From: Leucothrix pacifica | Lineage (GTDB): Bacteria > Pseudomonadota > Gammaproteobacteria > Thiotrichales > Thiotrichaceae | NCBI RefSeq assembly: GCF_003172875.1 | Contig: NZ_QGKM01000021.1 | Location: 1 to 34,625, forward strand | Length of the DNA: 34,625 nt | Direction: 5' to 3' | In this document: positions 24,560 through 34,442 of the stretch, piece by piece | How the letters are laid out: every line of letters starts with the position of its first letter | How positions within the stretch are numbered: the first letter of the stretch is position 1 | Translations under genes and position numbers: made by a program | The notes under the pieces: generated by a model | What the model saw: the letters and a program-made list of their open reading frames with translations, nothing else | Database searches by the model: none | What the model was told of the DNA's origin: nothing

Positions 24560-24605
24560 TCAAAATAGCAGACATCACAGACCACCAGATTCAGCTAGCC
24601 AACCT

Positions 24606-24878
24606 TCATTCAGCAAGGCCCAAGCGCTCTCTTGCTCCATCAAGCGTTACTGTACGCCCTTCCCTGACATCCATTAAACCCTGAACAATCGCATTGAAGA
24701 AGTCACGCTGCTCTTGTACTTCTTCATAACTATTCAAGTCCTGAACAACCGCGACACCACGTCCACGACTCGTTAATAGAACGGGGCGATGTGTTTGAGC
24801 GGTATGCTTTACGATCTTGCCAGGATTGACTTTTAACTCTGTCAAAGGAACAACATCTTGAGAGAATCGAGTCGACAT
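24606..24878 (-). CDS. Type II antitoxin, Phd/YefM family (orphan)
   Basis: The 90-residue protein begins MSTRFSQDVVPLTELKVNPG and has the Phd/YefM hairpin THRPVLLTSRGRGVAVVQDL. The C-terminal segment after YEEVQEQRDFF is helical and acidic. I choose the ATG at 24878, which has AAGG eight bases upstream and matches the usual start of relatives, over ATG 24893. A RelE/ParE-type toxin would be expected downstream on the same strand, but the 46 bases to the TPR gene hold none, only stops. It is therefore an orphan antitoxin or the survivor of a broken module. Confidence 0.85.
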   Translation of the reverse strand: MSTRFSQDVVPLTELKVNPGKIVKHTAQTHRPVLLTSRGRGVAVVQDLNSYEEVQEQRDFFNAIVQGLMDVREGRTVTLDGARERLGLAE

Positions 24879-24994
24879 ACCTTGCACCTTCATATATTAA
24901 GTGACCTGATAATAGCACCAGTTAAGCGCCCAAAAAAACAACTCAACCAGTCATCAATAACGATAAAGCTGCGCCAAAGAGCAATATAATTTAC

Positions 24995-25023
24995 TTAGAC
25001 CTTACCAAATGAAGTGATATAAT
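24995..25023 (+). promoter_or_regulatory. Sigma70-type promoter of the restriction operon
   Basis: TTAGAC (24995-25000) and a perfect TATAAT (25018-25023) are separated by exactly 17 bases, 57 bases before the first operon start codon. No other promoter of this quality was noticed before the downstream genes, so it likely drives all four. Confidence 0.7.
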
Positions 25024-25079
25024 ATTCAGCTTGGGGCAAGCATTTACCGCAAGAAAATTACAAGGATGACGGGGTAAAA

Positions 25080-28000
25080 ATGTATTTAATTGACAACATC
25101 AATGACCGTTTAGGTGATGACTTAAAAAAAACAATTAAAACAGGCTCAAAACTCCAAATTGCCGCATCATGCTTTTCTATATATGCCTACGAAGCACTCA
25201 AAGACGAGCTTGAAAGTATCGAATCATTAGAGTTCATCTTCACATCACCAACCTTTGTAGAATCCGAAGTCGCAGACAAATTCAGAAAAGAGAAACGCGA
25301 GTTCTTCATCCCCAAAGAAGAGCGCGAAAAAAGCTTCTACGGGAGTGAATTTGAAATACACCTAAAAAACAAACTTACCCAGAAAGCGATTGCCAAAGAG
25401 TGTGCCAACTGGATCAGGCGGAAAGTGACGTTTCGTTCAAATACAACTGGCTCACCCATGCAACAAATGGCCATTTTGAGAACTGAGGTAAACGAGCAAG
25501 TATATTTCCCTTTACAAGGCTTCACCGCGGTTGATCTCGGTTACCAAGCAGGAAATGCCGCATCGAACTTTGTTAACCGCCTCGAGCCACCCATAACAAA
25601 AGGCTACATAAATGTTTTTGAGCAACTCTGGGACAACCCTGAACAAGTTGATGATGTAACAGAAAGGTTAATTAACCATATCTCAACGGTTTACCAAGAA
25701 AACTCCCCCGAGCGAATCTACTTTCAGCTTCTCTACAACATTTTCAGTGAGTTCCTGGAAGATATCAATGAAGACGTATTGCCCAATGACAAAACCGGAT
25801 ATAAAAACAGCTTGGTCTGGAATAAGCTGTTTAACTTCCAGCGTGATGCCGCTACGGGCATTATCAACAAACTCGAAACATTCAATGGCTGCATACTTGC
25901 TGATAGTGTTGGATTAGGTAAAACCTACACTGCACTGGCAGTTATGAAATATTACGAGCTACGTAATAAGTCTGTGCTTCTCTTGTGCCCCAAAAAGCTC
26001 TCGGACAATTGGCTTAACTTCAACCGAAACCTACTTACTAACCCATTCGTTAAAGATCGGTTCGCTTATGATGTGCTTTGTCACACAGACTTACAAAGAA
26101 CCTCTGGTGAGTCATTGGGTATGCCTCTCGACCGTGTCAACTGGGGAAATTACGATCTCGTTGTTATTGACGAGTCCCATAATTTCAGAAATAACAACGC
26201 TCAAAAAGACAAAGAAAACCGTTACCAAACTCTGATGAATAAAGTCATTAGAGCAGGTGTGAAAACGAAAGTACTCATGCTCTCAGCAACGCCTGTCAAC
26301 AATCGCTTTAGTGACTTACGCAACCAACTCGCCTTAGCTTATGAAGGTGACTCTAAGTCAATGCAGGAACAAGTAGGGACAACGCACAGTATTGAAGATA
26401 TATTCAAACGCGCCCAAACATCCTTCAACCACTGGGCAGAGCTACCACCCGATGACAGGACAGCTGCGCGATTACTCGATGCGCTCGATTTTGACTTCTT
26501 CAAACTACTAGATAGCGTAACAATTGCTCGCTCCAGAAAGCACATTGAAACCTTCTACGATACGAGCGAAATTGGCCGCTTCCCTGAGCGTAGAAAACCA
26601 CTTTCTTTTCACCCACCATTAACAACACGAGAAGATGTCATAGGGTTTAATGATATTTTCAAAAATCTTTCACAGCTTAAAATGGCCGTGTATGCCCCAA
26701 TAAGCTACATACTCCCCAGCCGGCTTAAAAAGTATGAAGACATCTACGATACAAATGTCAGTGACGGGAAAAGCACACTGCGACAAGCTGACCGTGAGAA
26801 GGCGCTTCAGCGACTGATGACAATAAACCTCCTCAAACGACTAGAAAGCTCTGTTCACGCTTTTCGTATGACACTACAAGGACTTAGCGATACGCTAACA
26901 ACTGCGCTCGAAAGTATAGAGCGCTTTAAGCAAAGTGGGAAAGATGCAGGCTTTGGCTACGAGTTTCCCGATGGTGAAAGTTCCGACTTCGATTTTGAGG
27001 ATGAAAATGACCTAGAAGGAATCAACTCTGGTTTTGCTACAGGCGGAAAAGTACAAATCGATCTGGCTGATATGGATTTAGCAACATGGGAATACCACCT
27101 GTGGGAAGATTTATCTCACATTACAGATCTGCTTGATGAAATGGAAAAGGTGACACCTGAGTACGATGCAAAGCTGAATCATCTCAAGAGTCACCTTCGT
27201 CAAAAGTGGGCAACCCCAATCAACCCAGGTAACAAAAAGGTACTTATCTTTACAGCATTCGCTGATACGGCTGATTACTTATACGATAACCTAGCATCTG
27301 ATACTTTAGAGACTTACCAACTTCACTCAGGGAAAGTCACCGGCTCAAGCTCTGCAAAATCGACTCTCGGTAAAGGCTACGACTTTCAAACACTACTCAC
27401 ATTGTTTTCCCCAGTGTCAAAAGAGAAGTCGAACGTAATTCCAGAGGAACCAAATGAACTTGATATACTCATTGGCACAGACTGTATTTCGGAGGGTCAA
27501 AACCTCCAAGATTGTGACTACCTCATCAATTATGACATTCACTGGAATCCGGTCAGAATTATCCAGCGCTTTGGGCGTGTAGATCGTATCGGATCGTCAA
27601 ATGAAAGTATCCAACTTGTTAATTACTGGCCGGACATAAGCCTTGATGAATACATCAATCTAAAAGAGCGTGTGGAAAACCGAATGGTCATTTCGGACAT
27701 TACCGCAACAGGTGATGACAACGTCTTGAAAGCAGAAGCAAACGACGTTGCTTACCGAAAAAAGCAGCTCAAAAAAATGAAAGATGAAGTAATTGACATG
27801 GAAGATGTTAGTGGTGGCGTGTCAATAACCGACTTGGGCTTGAATGAGTTTCGTATGGACTTACTCAATTACATAAAAACCAATGGTGATATGCGTGCTG
27901 CACCGAATGGAATGCATGCTGTTGTTCCTGCAAACCCTGAGAAAGGGTTACTACCCGGTGTTATTTACTCGCTACGAAACCGCAACCACAGTGTCAATAT

Positions 28001-28355
28001 AAACCAACAAAACCGCTTGCACCCATACTACCTGATTTATATTTCAGAAGACGGTGAGGTCATCATCAATCACATGCAAGTGAGACCGCTTCTGGATCAC
28101 GTCAGAGCCGCTTGTAAAGGAAGAACTGAGCCTATCCCATCAGCCTTTGAGCATTTTAATACCGTTACAAAAGATGGTCGTGACATGCATTTTTACTCTG
28201 ATTTACTTGATAAAGCTATTGCCTCAATGATCGAAGTAAAAGAAACCAAGGATATTGAAAGCCTGTTTGGAAACAGAGAAACCACAGCAAAACAACATGA
28301 TATTGCGGGATTAGATGACTTTGAACTGATTAACTTTATCGTTGTGGTGGATTGA
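25080..28355 (+). CDS. PLD-like domain / SNF2-family DEAD-box helicase
   Basis: The 1091 residues fall into a phospholipase-D-like N-terminal part (about 1-175) and a SNF2-type superfamily 2 helicase. In the first part LQIAASCFSIYAYEALKDEL and EFIFTSPTFVES fit the fold, but only a lone HLK (94-96) recalls the HxKxxxxD motif and the Asp is absent, so phosphodiesterase activity is doubtful. Helicase motifs are complete: I, DSVGLGKT (275-282); II, DESH (364-367); III, LMLSATPVNNR; then FTAFADTADYLYDNL; V, GTDCISEGQNLQ; VI, QRFGRVDR (829-836). It should translocate on DNA using ATP. It heads a four-gene operon with DUF4391 and a type III restriction pair and is absent from classical type III systems. 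Confidence 0.93.
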   Translation: MYLIDNINDRLGDDLKKTIKTGSKLQIAASCFSIYAYEALKDELESIESLEFIFTSPTFVESEVADKFRKEKREFFIPKEEREKSFYGSEFEIHLKNKLTQKAIAKECANWIRRKVTFRSNTTGSPMQQMAILRTEVNEQVYFPLQGFTAVDLGYQAGNAASNFVNRLEPPITKGYINVFEQLWDNPEQVDDVTERLINHISTVYQENSPERIYFQLLYNIFSEFLEDINEDVLPNDKTGYKNSLVWNKLFNFQRDAATGIINKLETFNGCILADSVGLGKTYTALAVMKYYELRNKSVLLLCPKKLSDNWLNFNRNLLTNPFVKDRFAYDVLCHTDLQRTSGESLGMPLDRVNWGNYDLVVIDESHNFRNNNAQKDKENRYQTLMNKVIRAGVKTKVLMLSATPVNNRFSDLRNQLALAYEGDSKSMQEQVGTTHSIEDIFKRAQTSFNHWAELPPDDRTAARLLDALDFDFFKLLDSVTIARSRKHIETFYDTSEIGRFPERRKPLSFHPPLTTREDVIGFNDIFKNLSQLKMAVYAPISYILPSRLKKYEDIYDTNVSDGKSTLRQADREKALQRLMTINLLKRLESSVHAFRMTLQGLSDTLTTALESIERFKQSGKDAGFGYEFPDGESSDFDFEDENDLEGINSGFATGGKVQIDLADMDLATWEYHLWEDLSHITDLLDEMEKVTPEYDAKLNHLKSHLRQKWATPINPGNKKVLIFTAFADTADYLYDNLASDTLETYQLHSGKVTGSSSAKSTLGKGYDFQTLLTLFSPVSKEKSNVIPEEPNELDILIGTDCISEGQNLQDCDYLINYDIHWNPVRIIQRFGRVDRIGSSNESIQLVNYWPDISLDEYINLKERVENRMVISDITATGDDNVLKAEANDVAYRKKQLKKMKDEVIDMEDVSGGVSITDLGLNEFRMDLLNYIKTNGDMRAAPNGMHAVVPANPEKGLLPGVIYSLRNRNHSVNINQQNRLHPYYLIYISEDGEVIINHMQVRPLLDHVRAACKGRTEPIPSAFEHFNTVTKDGRDMHFYSDLLDKAIASMIEVKETKDIESLFGNRETTAKQHDIAGLDDFELINFIVVVD

Positions 28356-28364
28356 GCAATCACT

Positions 28365-29057
28365 ATGTCCTTTATACCTTTTAAATTCCCCCCTTCAACT
28401 GAACTTACACCACTTGGTAAAAGAGTTCCGAAGGAGACTATTTATCAGCAAACTGACCCCAGCAATGAAATTAAGCAGCTTTTTGTAAATCAAATTGCTG
28501 AGATACGCTGGCGCCATAAACTGGCGAGTGACACGTTGAATATACCTGCGACGGCTGAAGTATCTGAGATTCAGGTGTTTGATATTACGTTGAAGCCCGA
28601 TGTTTCATCACTTGACCTTCGAGTCTTAGAAACCCTCGATAAAACCATTCCATCAACAATTTATTACCAAATTTATGATGCGCAGAAAAAAACAGTGCAA
28701 TGCATCATGGCTGCCAAACGGGCGAATGTCCGAAACGAAAAGCAAATGATTATCCAAGATTACTTTAGTACTGAATGGGTAAAGCTCACTGATGAATACC
28801 AGAATATACCCATTGCTGTAGACCTGACTAGTTTATATCAGGCGCTACTGCGTAGCCTATTAACTGAGCCTGCCCTGCCCAATGAAAGCTTGACTTCACA
28901 GCTAGAACGAATTGCTCTACTGAAGCAATACCGACTATCGCTATCAAAGTTGCAAAACCAACTCAAGCGAGAGAAACAATTTAATCGAAAAGTTGATGTT
29001 AATAAAAAGATCAACCAACTTAAAATACAGATAGAGAGAAACACAGCGCATGGATAA
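28365..29057 (+). CDS. DUF4391 domain protein
   Basis: The 230-residue protein fits DUF4391: a short basic N-terminus, FVNQIAEIRWRHKLASDTLN, VFDITLKPDVSSLDLRVLET and TIYYQIYDAQKKTVQCIMAA. The final 55 residues are lysine-rich and predicted coiled coil (LLKQYRLSLSKLQNQLKREK). The family has no assigned function but is often found beside SNF2 helicases and type III methyltransferases. It starts nine bases after the helicase stop and overlaps the mod gene by 8 bp, so translation is coupled. It may be an adaptor between the PLD/helicase protein and the Mod-Res complex; this is inference. Confidence 0.88.
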   Translation: MSFIPFKFPPSTELTPLGKRVPKETIYQQTDPSNEIKQLFVNQIAEIRWRHKLASDTLNIPATAEVSEIQVFDITLKPDVSSLDLRVLETLDKTIPSTIYYQIYDAQKKTVQCIMAAKRANVRNEKQMIIQDYFSTEWVKLTDEYQNIPIAVDLTSLYQALLRSLLTEPALPNESLTSQLERIALLKQYRLSLSKLQNQLKREKQFNRKVDVNKKINQLKIQIERNTAHG

Positions 29058-31050
29058 ACTTAAAATGCACAGCCCTGATCTTGCAGACCAGAATATTAAT
29101 AAAATTGCCGACCTATTTCCTCACTGTATTACTGAAGCCAAAGACGAGGACGGTAATATCCGTAAAGCAATTGATTTTGATCTTCTGCGACAAGAACTAT
29201 CCCGTGAAATAGTCGAAGGGCCACAAGAAAGGTATCAACTTAATTGGCCAGGTAAGCGTGAGGCTTTGCTAACCGCTAACGCTCCTATATCAAAGACACT
29301 ACGACCATGCCGAGAAGAAAGTGTTGATTTTGATACCACAGAAAACCTGTTTATTGAAGGTGATAATTTAGACGCACTGAAGCTACTTCAAGAAACATAC
29401 CTAGGTGCTATTAAAATGGCTTACTTAGACCCTCCTTATAATAGAAAAAAAGGTGAGAACTTAGTTTATAGAGATAGCTTTGTCGGTAGTACATATGATT
29501 ACTTAGTAGATACAAATCAAGTTGATGATGAAGATAAAAAACTTGTAAGCAACTCAGATTCAAACGGTCGTTTCCACTCTGACTGGCTTACGATGATTTA
29601 CCTAAGAATTAAGTTAACTAAAAATATTTTATCCGATGATGGAATCATCGCAATTTCAATTGATGATAGTGAAACATCTAATATACGACAGTTATGTGAC
29701 TGGGTGTTTGGCGAGTCAAATTTTGTGGGCACTATAATTTGGAAAAATGTTACTGATAATAATCCTACTAATATTGCAATAGAACATGAAAGCATTCATG
29801 TATATGCGAAGTCTAAATCAAAACTAGAAAAGAGTTGGAAGTCAAAAATATCTTCAATAAAAGATGTACTCATAAATATCGGAAATGAGCTAAATTGTAA
29901 GTATTCAGAACAGCATGACTTACAAAAAGCATACACAAAATGGTTCAAAGTGAACAAATCTGAACTTGGCCCACTAGATAGATATAAATACATTGATGAA
30001 GGTGGAATATACACAGGTAGCCAAAGCGTACACAACCCGGGAAAAGAAGGATATAGATACAATATTTTACACCCTGTAACAGGAGAAAACTGCAAACAAC
30101 CACTCATGGGTTATAGGTTTCCGGAAAGTACAATGATAAAGCTCCTAGAGGACGATAAAGTCTTATTTGGAGATGATCACAACAAAACTATTGAACTAAA
30201 AGTCTATGCAAAAGATTTCACAGACAAGCTCTCCAGTGTTTTTCACTTAGATGGAAGAACAGGCCCTTACGACCTAAAACAACTTTTCCCAGAGACTAAA
30301 AAAGCCTTCTCTAACCCTAAACCTGTAAAACTCATGGAGCGGCTATTAACTTTTATGGTTGGTAGAAATGAAATATGTATAGACCTTTTCGCCGGCTCAG
30401 CGAGTACTGCTCATGCACTTATGGGGCTAAATATTGATGGTGGAAGAAGAAAGTTTATTGAGCTCCAGTACCCAGAAGAAATTACAGGTAAAACTAAAGA
30501 CTCAAAGCTATCATTAAAGCTATGTAAGGATTTAAACTTGCCCCCAAAAATATCTGAGATTTCAAAAGAAAGAATAAGGCGTTCGGCAAAAAAAATTCTT
30601 GATGAGAACAAAAATACCGAAGGTATAGAAGAACTTGATACTGGATTTAGAGTTCTAAAAATCGATAGCAGCAATATGACCGATGTCTATTACAACCCAG
30701 ACCAAATAATTCAAGGCGGCCTATTCGATAACATCGATAATGTAAAATCAGACCGTACAGAAGAAGATTTATTGTTTCAGGTCATGCTCGACTGGGGAGT
30801 GGACTTAACTCTTCCAATTAACAGAGAGTCTATAGACAATAAGACGGTATTTTTTGTAGATAATAACTCACTGGTTGCCTGCTTTGATAACAATGGTGGT
30901 GTCACGGAAGATTTTGTGAAAGAACTTGCCCAACATGAACCACTTCGTGTTGTATTTCGTGATGGTGGCTTTGCTTCAGACAGTACAAAAATCAATGTAG
31001 AGCAAATCTTCAAACAACTATCTCCAATGACCGATGTGAAGTCTATTTAA
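29050..31050 (+). CDS. mod: Type III restriction-modification DNA methyltransferase (Mod)
   Basis: The 666 residues form a beta-class N6-adenine methyltransferase. Catalytic motif IV is YLDPPYNR (DPPY at 127-130), preceded by [20 protein letters not shown], and the SAM-binding motif I is DLFAGSAST at about 445-452, in the order typical of type III Mod. The target-recognition region lies between them. Mod both methylates one strand of an asymmetric site and gives the Res subunit its specificity. It overlaps DUF4391 by 8 bp, and res follows 14 bases later. The middle of the gene (about 29.4-30.7 kb) is strikingly AT-rich, with AGA/ATA/AAA codons, unlike both ends and the neighbouring genes. Confidence 0.95.
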   Translation: MDKLKMHSPDLADQNINKIADLFPHCITEAKDEDGNIRKAIDFDLLRQELSREIVEGPQERYQLNWPGKREALLTANAPISKTLRPCREESVDFDTTENLFIEGDNLDALKLLQETYLGAIKMAYLDPPYNRKKGENLVYRDSFVGSTYDYLVDTNQVDDEDKKLVSNSDSNGRFHSDWLTMIYLRIKLTKNILSDDGIIAISIDDSETSNIRQLCDWVFGESNFVGTIIWKNVTDNNPTNIAIEHESIHVYAKSKSKLEKSWKSKISSIKDVLINIGNELNCKYSEQHDLQKAYTKWFKVNKSELGPLDRYKYIDEGGIYTGSQSVHNPGKEGYRYNILHPVTGENCKQPLMGYRFPESTMIKLLEDDKVLFGDDHNKTIELKVYAKDFTDKLSSVFHLDGRTGPYDLKQLFPETKKAFSNPKPVKLMERLLTFMVGRNEICIDLFAGSASTAHALMGLNIDGGRRKFIELQYPEEITGKTKDSKLSLKLCKDLNLPPKISEISKERIRRSAKKILDENKNTEGIEELDTGFRVLKIDSSNMTDVYYNPDQIIQGGLFDNIDNVKSDRTEEDLLFQVMLDWGVDLTLPINRESIDNKTVFFVDNNSLVACFDNNGGVTEDFVKELAQHEPLRVVFRDGGFASDSTKINVEQIFKQLSPMTDVKSI

Positions 31051-31064
31051 GGAGTATTTTAACC

Positions 31065-34000
31065 ATGAAGCTCCAATTTAAGCATCAGAAATACCAAGCA
31101 AATTCAGTACAGTCGGTTATCGAGTGTTTCAAAGGTCAAGTTCCGACAAAAGAAGGGATCGATTATAAAATTGACCCCGGTGTTGTCGCACGCGGAGAGA
31201 GTCGCTCGACTGTTAGTCACGTCGATGGTTTTCGAAACGCTGAAATACAAATCAGCTCCGAGCAATTACTAAAAAATGTTCAAGAAAACCAAAGACATCA
31301 AAACCTGCCACAGTCAACAGAGCTAGTAAAAACTAAGGCCAGTCCTATCAACCTTGATATTGAAATGGAGACTGGCACAGGTAAAACCTATTGTTATATC
31401 AAAACCATGTTTGAGCTTAACCAAGAATATGGTTGGACTAAGTTTATTATCGTTGTACCGAGTATTGCCATTCGTGAAGGTGTACAAAAGTCGTTTTCAA
31501 TAACAAAAGAGCACTTTTTACAGCTCTACAGTAAGCAAGCCAGGTCTTTCATTTATGATTCCAAACAACTTCATCAGATAGAAAGCTTTTCATCAGATGC
31601 CGGTATCAACGTCATGATTATCAATGTTCAGGCGTTTAACGCACGTGGCAAAGATGCCAGACGTATTTATGAAGAGCTGGATGGCTTTCAAACACGCCGT
31701 CCTATTGATGTAATAAAAGCAAATCGTCCAATCATGATATTGGATGAGCCCCAAAAGATGGAAGGCAAAAAGACGCTGGACTCTTTTGCAGAATTTAATC
31801 CCTTGTTTATGCTTCGCTATTCTGCAACACATAAGACAGAACACAATAAAGTGTTCCGTCTTGATGCACTTGATGCCTACAACCAAAAGCTGGTGAAAAA
31901 GATTGAAGTGCGAGGTGTCACTGTTAAAGGTTTAGCAGGTACTAATGCGTACCTGTTCTTTAGTCACATCGATATATTCAAAAACAAGCCCCCTGTCGCC
32001 CAAGTAGAATTTGAGCAGAAATTAAAAGGCGGTGGCATTAAGCGTGTCTTCCGCAACCTAAAGAAAGGCGATAACTTATACGACCTATCGAACGAACTAG
32101 ACCAGTACAAAGATAACTTTATCGTCGCTAATATTGATGCAAACACAGATGTCATTAGCTTTCTAAACGGTGTCGAGCTTACTGTTGGTGATGCTGTCGG
32201 CAATGTCAACGAGTCAGCGATTCGTCGTATTCAAATCCGTGAGGCCGTGCGTGCTCACCTTGAGAAAGAACGGCAACTTCACACTCTTGGCATCAAAGTA
32301 CTCTCTCTTTTCTTTATTGATCAAGTGGCTAAGTACCGTGACTATGAACAAGCTGATGAAAAAGGTGAGTATGCCCGTATCTTCGAGGAAGAGTATCAGC
32401 TTGCATTGAACGACTTCAGGGAAATCTTTGATGACGCATACCAAAAGTACTTATCTGGCATTGATGCCGAAAAAACCCATAAAGGTTACTTTTCTATTGA
32501 TAAAAATTCTAAGCGCTTAGTTGATTCAAAATTGGCTGCTCGCTCGACGGATACGGATGATGTTGCAGCATATGACCTTATCCTTAAACAAAAGGAACGC
32601 CTTCTCAGTTTTAAAGAACCGACCCGTTTTATCTTTTCACACTCCGCACTAAAGGAAGGCTGGGATAACCCCAATGTCTTTGTTATTTGTGCCCTAAAGA
32701 AGAGTGACAATAGGATTACTCGTCGCCAAGAAGTTGGGCGTGGACTCCGTTTGTGTGTTAACCAGCATGGTGAGCGTATGGATACACCCACACTGGTTCA
32801 TGACATCAACCGTCTCACAGTTATTGCGAGTGAAAGTTACAAAGACTTTGTAACAGCCCTTCAAAAGGAAACTATCGACTCGCTTTCAGCTAGACCGCGA
32901 AAAGCGGATCAAGAATACTTTACTGGCAAGGTATTCACGACATCGGAAGGTGATGTAGAAGTTAACGAGGTGATGGCTAAGCTCATCTACAAATACTTAG
33001 TACGCAATGATTATGTAAATGACGAAGATGATCATATTAGCGAGACATATCACCAAGCAAAGACCGATGAAAAACTGGCAGAGCTACCCGAACCCTTACA
33101 GCCCTATGCTCAACAAGTGTTTGAACTCATAGACACGGTTTATTCTGATAAGACGCTCCCTCTCCCGGAGGACAGCCGAAAAAATAAAACCAACCCACTC
33201 AATGATAATTTTGACAAAAAGGAGTTTCAGGAGCTTTGGGCACGCATCAATCATAAAGCCATTTACAATGTTGACTTTGACTCAAACGAGTTGATTAAAA
33301 AAGCAATTCCAGCACTCGATATGAAGTTAGTTGTTGATAGGCTTCACTATAATGTTGTGCGAGGAGAACAAGTTGACAATGTTAGTTACGACAAGATGAA
33401 ATCTGGTCAAGGCTTTAAGATCAAGGAAACAGAAACCGACTCCCTCCATTCATCCATACAGTCACATGTGAAATATGACTTACTTGGGAAAATATCTGAT
33501 GGCACTAAGCTCACGCGCCGCACAGTTGCCAGTATCCTGCAAGGCATGTCTGAGCGTGCTTTTCTTCAGTTTAAAATGAATCCTGAGGATTTTATTTCAA
33601 AAGCAGTTAATTTGATTAATGAGCAAAAGGCGACAGTTATTATTGAGCACCTTGCTTATGACACAATCGATGACAAGTTTGACCGCGACATTTTTACCGC
33701 AAACCAAAGCAAACAAGACTTCACCAATGCCGGTGAGCCGCTCAAGCGTCATATTTACGATTACTTAGTCACCGACTCAAATACTGAGCGTAACTTTGCG
33801 AAAGAACTGGAAGCTGCGCAACACGTGACGGTTTATGCCAAACTCCCGAACGGTTTTTTCATCCCAACACCCGTGGGTGATTACAATCCCGACTGGGCAA
33901 TTGCCTTTAAGGAAGGTTCGGTAAAACACATTTACTTTATCGCTGAAACTAAAGGTAGCATGGACTCTTTGCAGCTACGCGAGGTTGAAACGACAAAGAT

Positions 34001-34112
34001 TGAATGTGCGAAAAAGTTTTTTAGTAACATTGCTAAAAGTAACCCGGAACAAGCGGTCAAATATGATGTTGTCGATACATTCGAAAGCTTGATGACGATG
34101 GTTAGGCAGTAA
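31065..34112 (+). CDS. res: Type III restriction enzyme, helicase-nuclease subunit (Res)
   Basis: At 1015 residues it has the length of type III Res. Walker A is METGTGKT (101-108), motif II is the type III variant DEPQ (227-230), followed by [10 protein letters not shown], and motif VI is [10 protein letters not shown] (553-562). Near the C-terminus a PD-(D/E)xK nuclease shows NPDWAIAF (D943) and AETKGS (E961, K963). All catalytic residues are present, so the enzyme should cut unmethylated DNA after ATP-driven communication between two sites, together with Mod. AAGGAG precedes the ATG by nine bases. It closes the four-gene operon; its sequence is less AT-rich than the middle of mod. Confidence 0.96.
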   Translation: MKLQFKHQKYQANSVQSVIECFKGQVPTKEGIDYKIDPGVVARGESRSTVSHVDGFRNAEIQISSEQLLKNVQENQRHQNLPQSTELVKTKASPINLDIEMETGTGKTYCYIKTMFELNQEYGWTKFIIVVPSIAIREGVQKSFSITKEHFLQLYSKQARSFIYDSKQLHQIESFSSDAGINVMIINVQAFNARGKDARRIYEELDGFQTRRPIDVIKANRPIMILDEPQKMEGKKTLDSFAEFNPLFMLRYSATHKTEHNKVFRLDALDAYNQKLVKKIEVRGVTVKGLAGTNAYLFFSHIDIFKNKPPVAQVEFEQKLKGGGIKRVFRNLKKGDNLYDLSNELDQYKDNFIVANIDANTDVISFLNGVELTVGDAVGNVNESAIRRIQIREAVRAHLEKERQLHTLGIKVLSLFFIDQVAKYRDYEQADEKGEYARIFEEEYQLALNDFREIFDDAYQKYLSGIDAEKTHKGYFSIDKNSKRLVDSKLAARSTDTDDVAAYDLILKQKERLLSFKEPTRFIFSHSALKEGWDNPNVFVICALKKSDNRITRRQEVGRGLRLCVNQHGERMDTPTLVHDINRLTVIASESYKDFVTALQKETIDSLSARPRKADQEYFTGKVFTTSEGDVEVNEVMAKLIYKYLVRNDYVNDEDDHISETYHQAKTDEKLAELPEPLQPYAQQVFELIDTVYSDKTLPLPEDSRKNKTNPLNDNFDKKEFQELWARINHKAIYNVDFDSNELIKKAIPALDMKLVVDRLHYNVVRGEQVDNVSYDKMKSGQGFKIKETETDSLHSSIQSHVKYDLLGKISDGTKLTRRTVASILQGMSERAFLQFKMNPEDFISKAVNLINEQKATVIIEHLAYDTIDDKFDRDIFTANQSKQDFTNAGEPLKRHIYDYLVTDSNTERNFAKELEAAQHVTVYAKLPNGFFIPTPVGDYNPDWAIAFKEGSVKHIYFIAETKGSMDSLQLREVETTKIECAKKFFSNIAKSNPEQAVKYDVVDTFESLMTMVRQ

Positions 34113-34171
34113 TAAATGAGTAGTAGCTTAATCGCTAAATGAAGTCAAAGTACCTAAAACGGAGTTTATCA

Positions 34172-34378
34172 ATGAGTCCGCCAGAGAGAAAAGATATGAA
34201 AACACCATCAAAAACTGACTGGAAACGCTTGGCTGCAATGGAAGATAAAGACATCGATACAAGCGACATTCCTGAGCTTGGCGATGTTTTTTTCCAGAAT
34301 GCGGCACTCAGAGTACCTGTCAAAAAGCCGGTAGCCCCTTCCCTGAAACGACACTGGATGAAGTCACAACTTGCCTAA
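34172..34378 (+). pseudogene. BrnA-type antitoxin, C-terminally degraded
   Basis: From the ATG at 34172 (GGAG seven bases upstream; ATG 34139 is the longer choice) the product reads SKTDWKRLAAMEDKDIDTSD, IPELGDVFFQNA and then LRVPVKKPV. The TDWxRLxAMxDxDIDxSDIPELxxxFF segment is the BrnA antitoxin N-terminal pattern. The expected DNA-binding tail (RLDxDVxxWFK...) is replaced by unrelated SLKRHWMKSQLA and a stop. No BrnT toxin lies upstream. It appears to be a broken antitoxin. Confidence 0.65.
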
Positions 34379-34441
34379 AATACACAAACAAACCCAAATC
34401 ATTATCTGACATGCAAGACGCCATCAAGAAAGGCGTAAAGT
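34336..34441 (+). pseudogene. AbrB/VapB-type antitoxin C-terminal remnant
   Basis: In the +1 frame relative to BrnA the sequence reads PFPETTLDEVTTCLKY, then KPKSLSDMQDAIKKGVK. This LDEVxxxLKYxxKPxSLxDMxxAIxxGV pattern is the C-terminal tail of AbrB-fold antitoxins. The N-terminal DNA-binding half is missing. It sits directly between the BrnA fragment and the Uma2 fragment. Confidence 0.5.
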
Positions 34442-34442
34442 C

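Noticed and set aside
24560-24605. Toxin gene after the orphan Phd antitoxin
   Set aside because: All minus-strand frames hit stops within a few codons, and the TPR gene ends directly beyond.
25080-34112. DISARM or BREX system
   Set aside because: The SNF2 helicase and methyltransferase invite the comparison, but there is no DUF1998 protein, no DrmA/DrmB-like gene, no BrxC/PglZ. The methyltransferase and nuclease are clearly type III Mod and Res.
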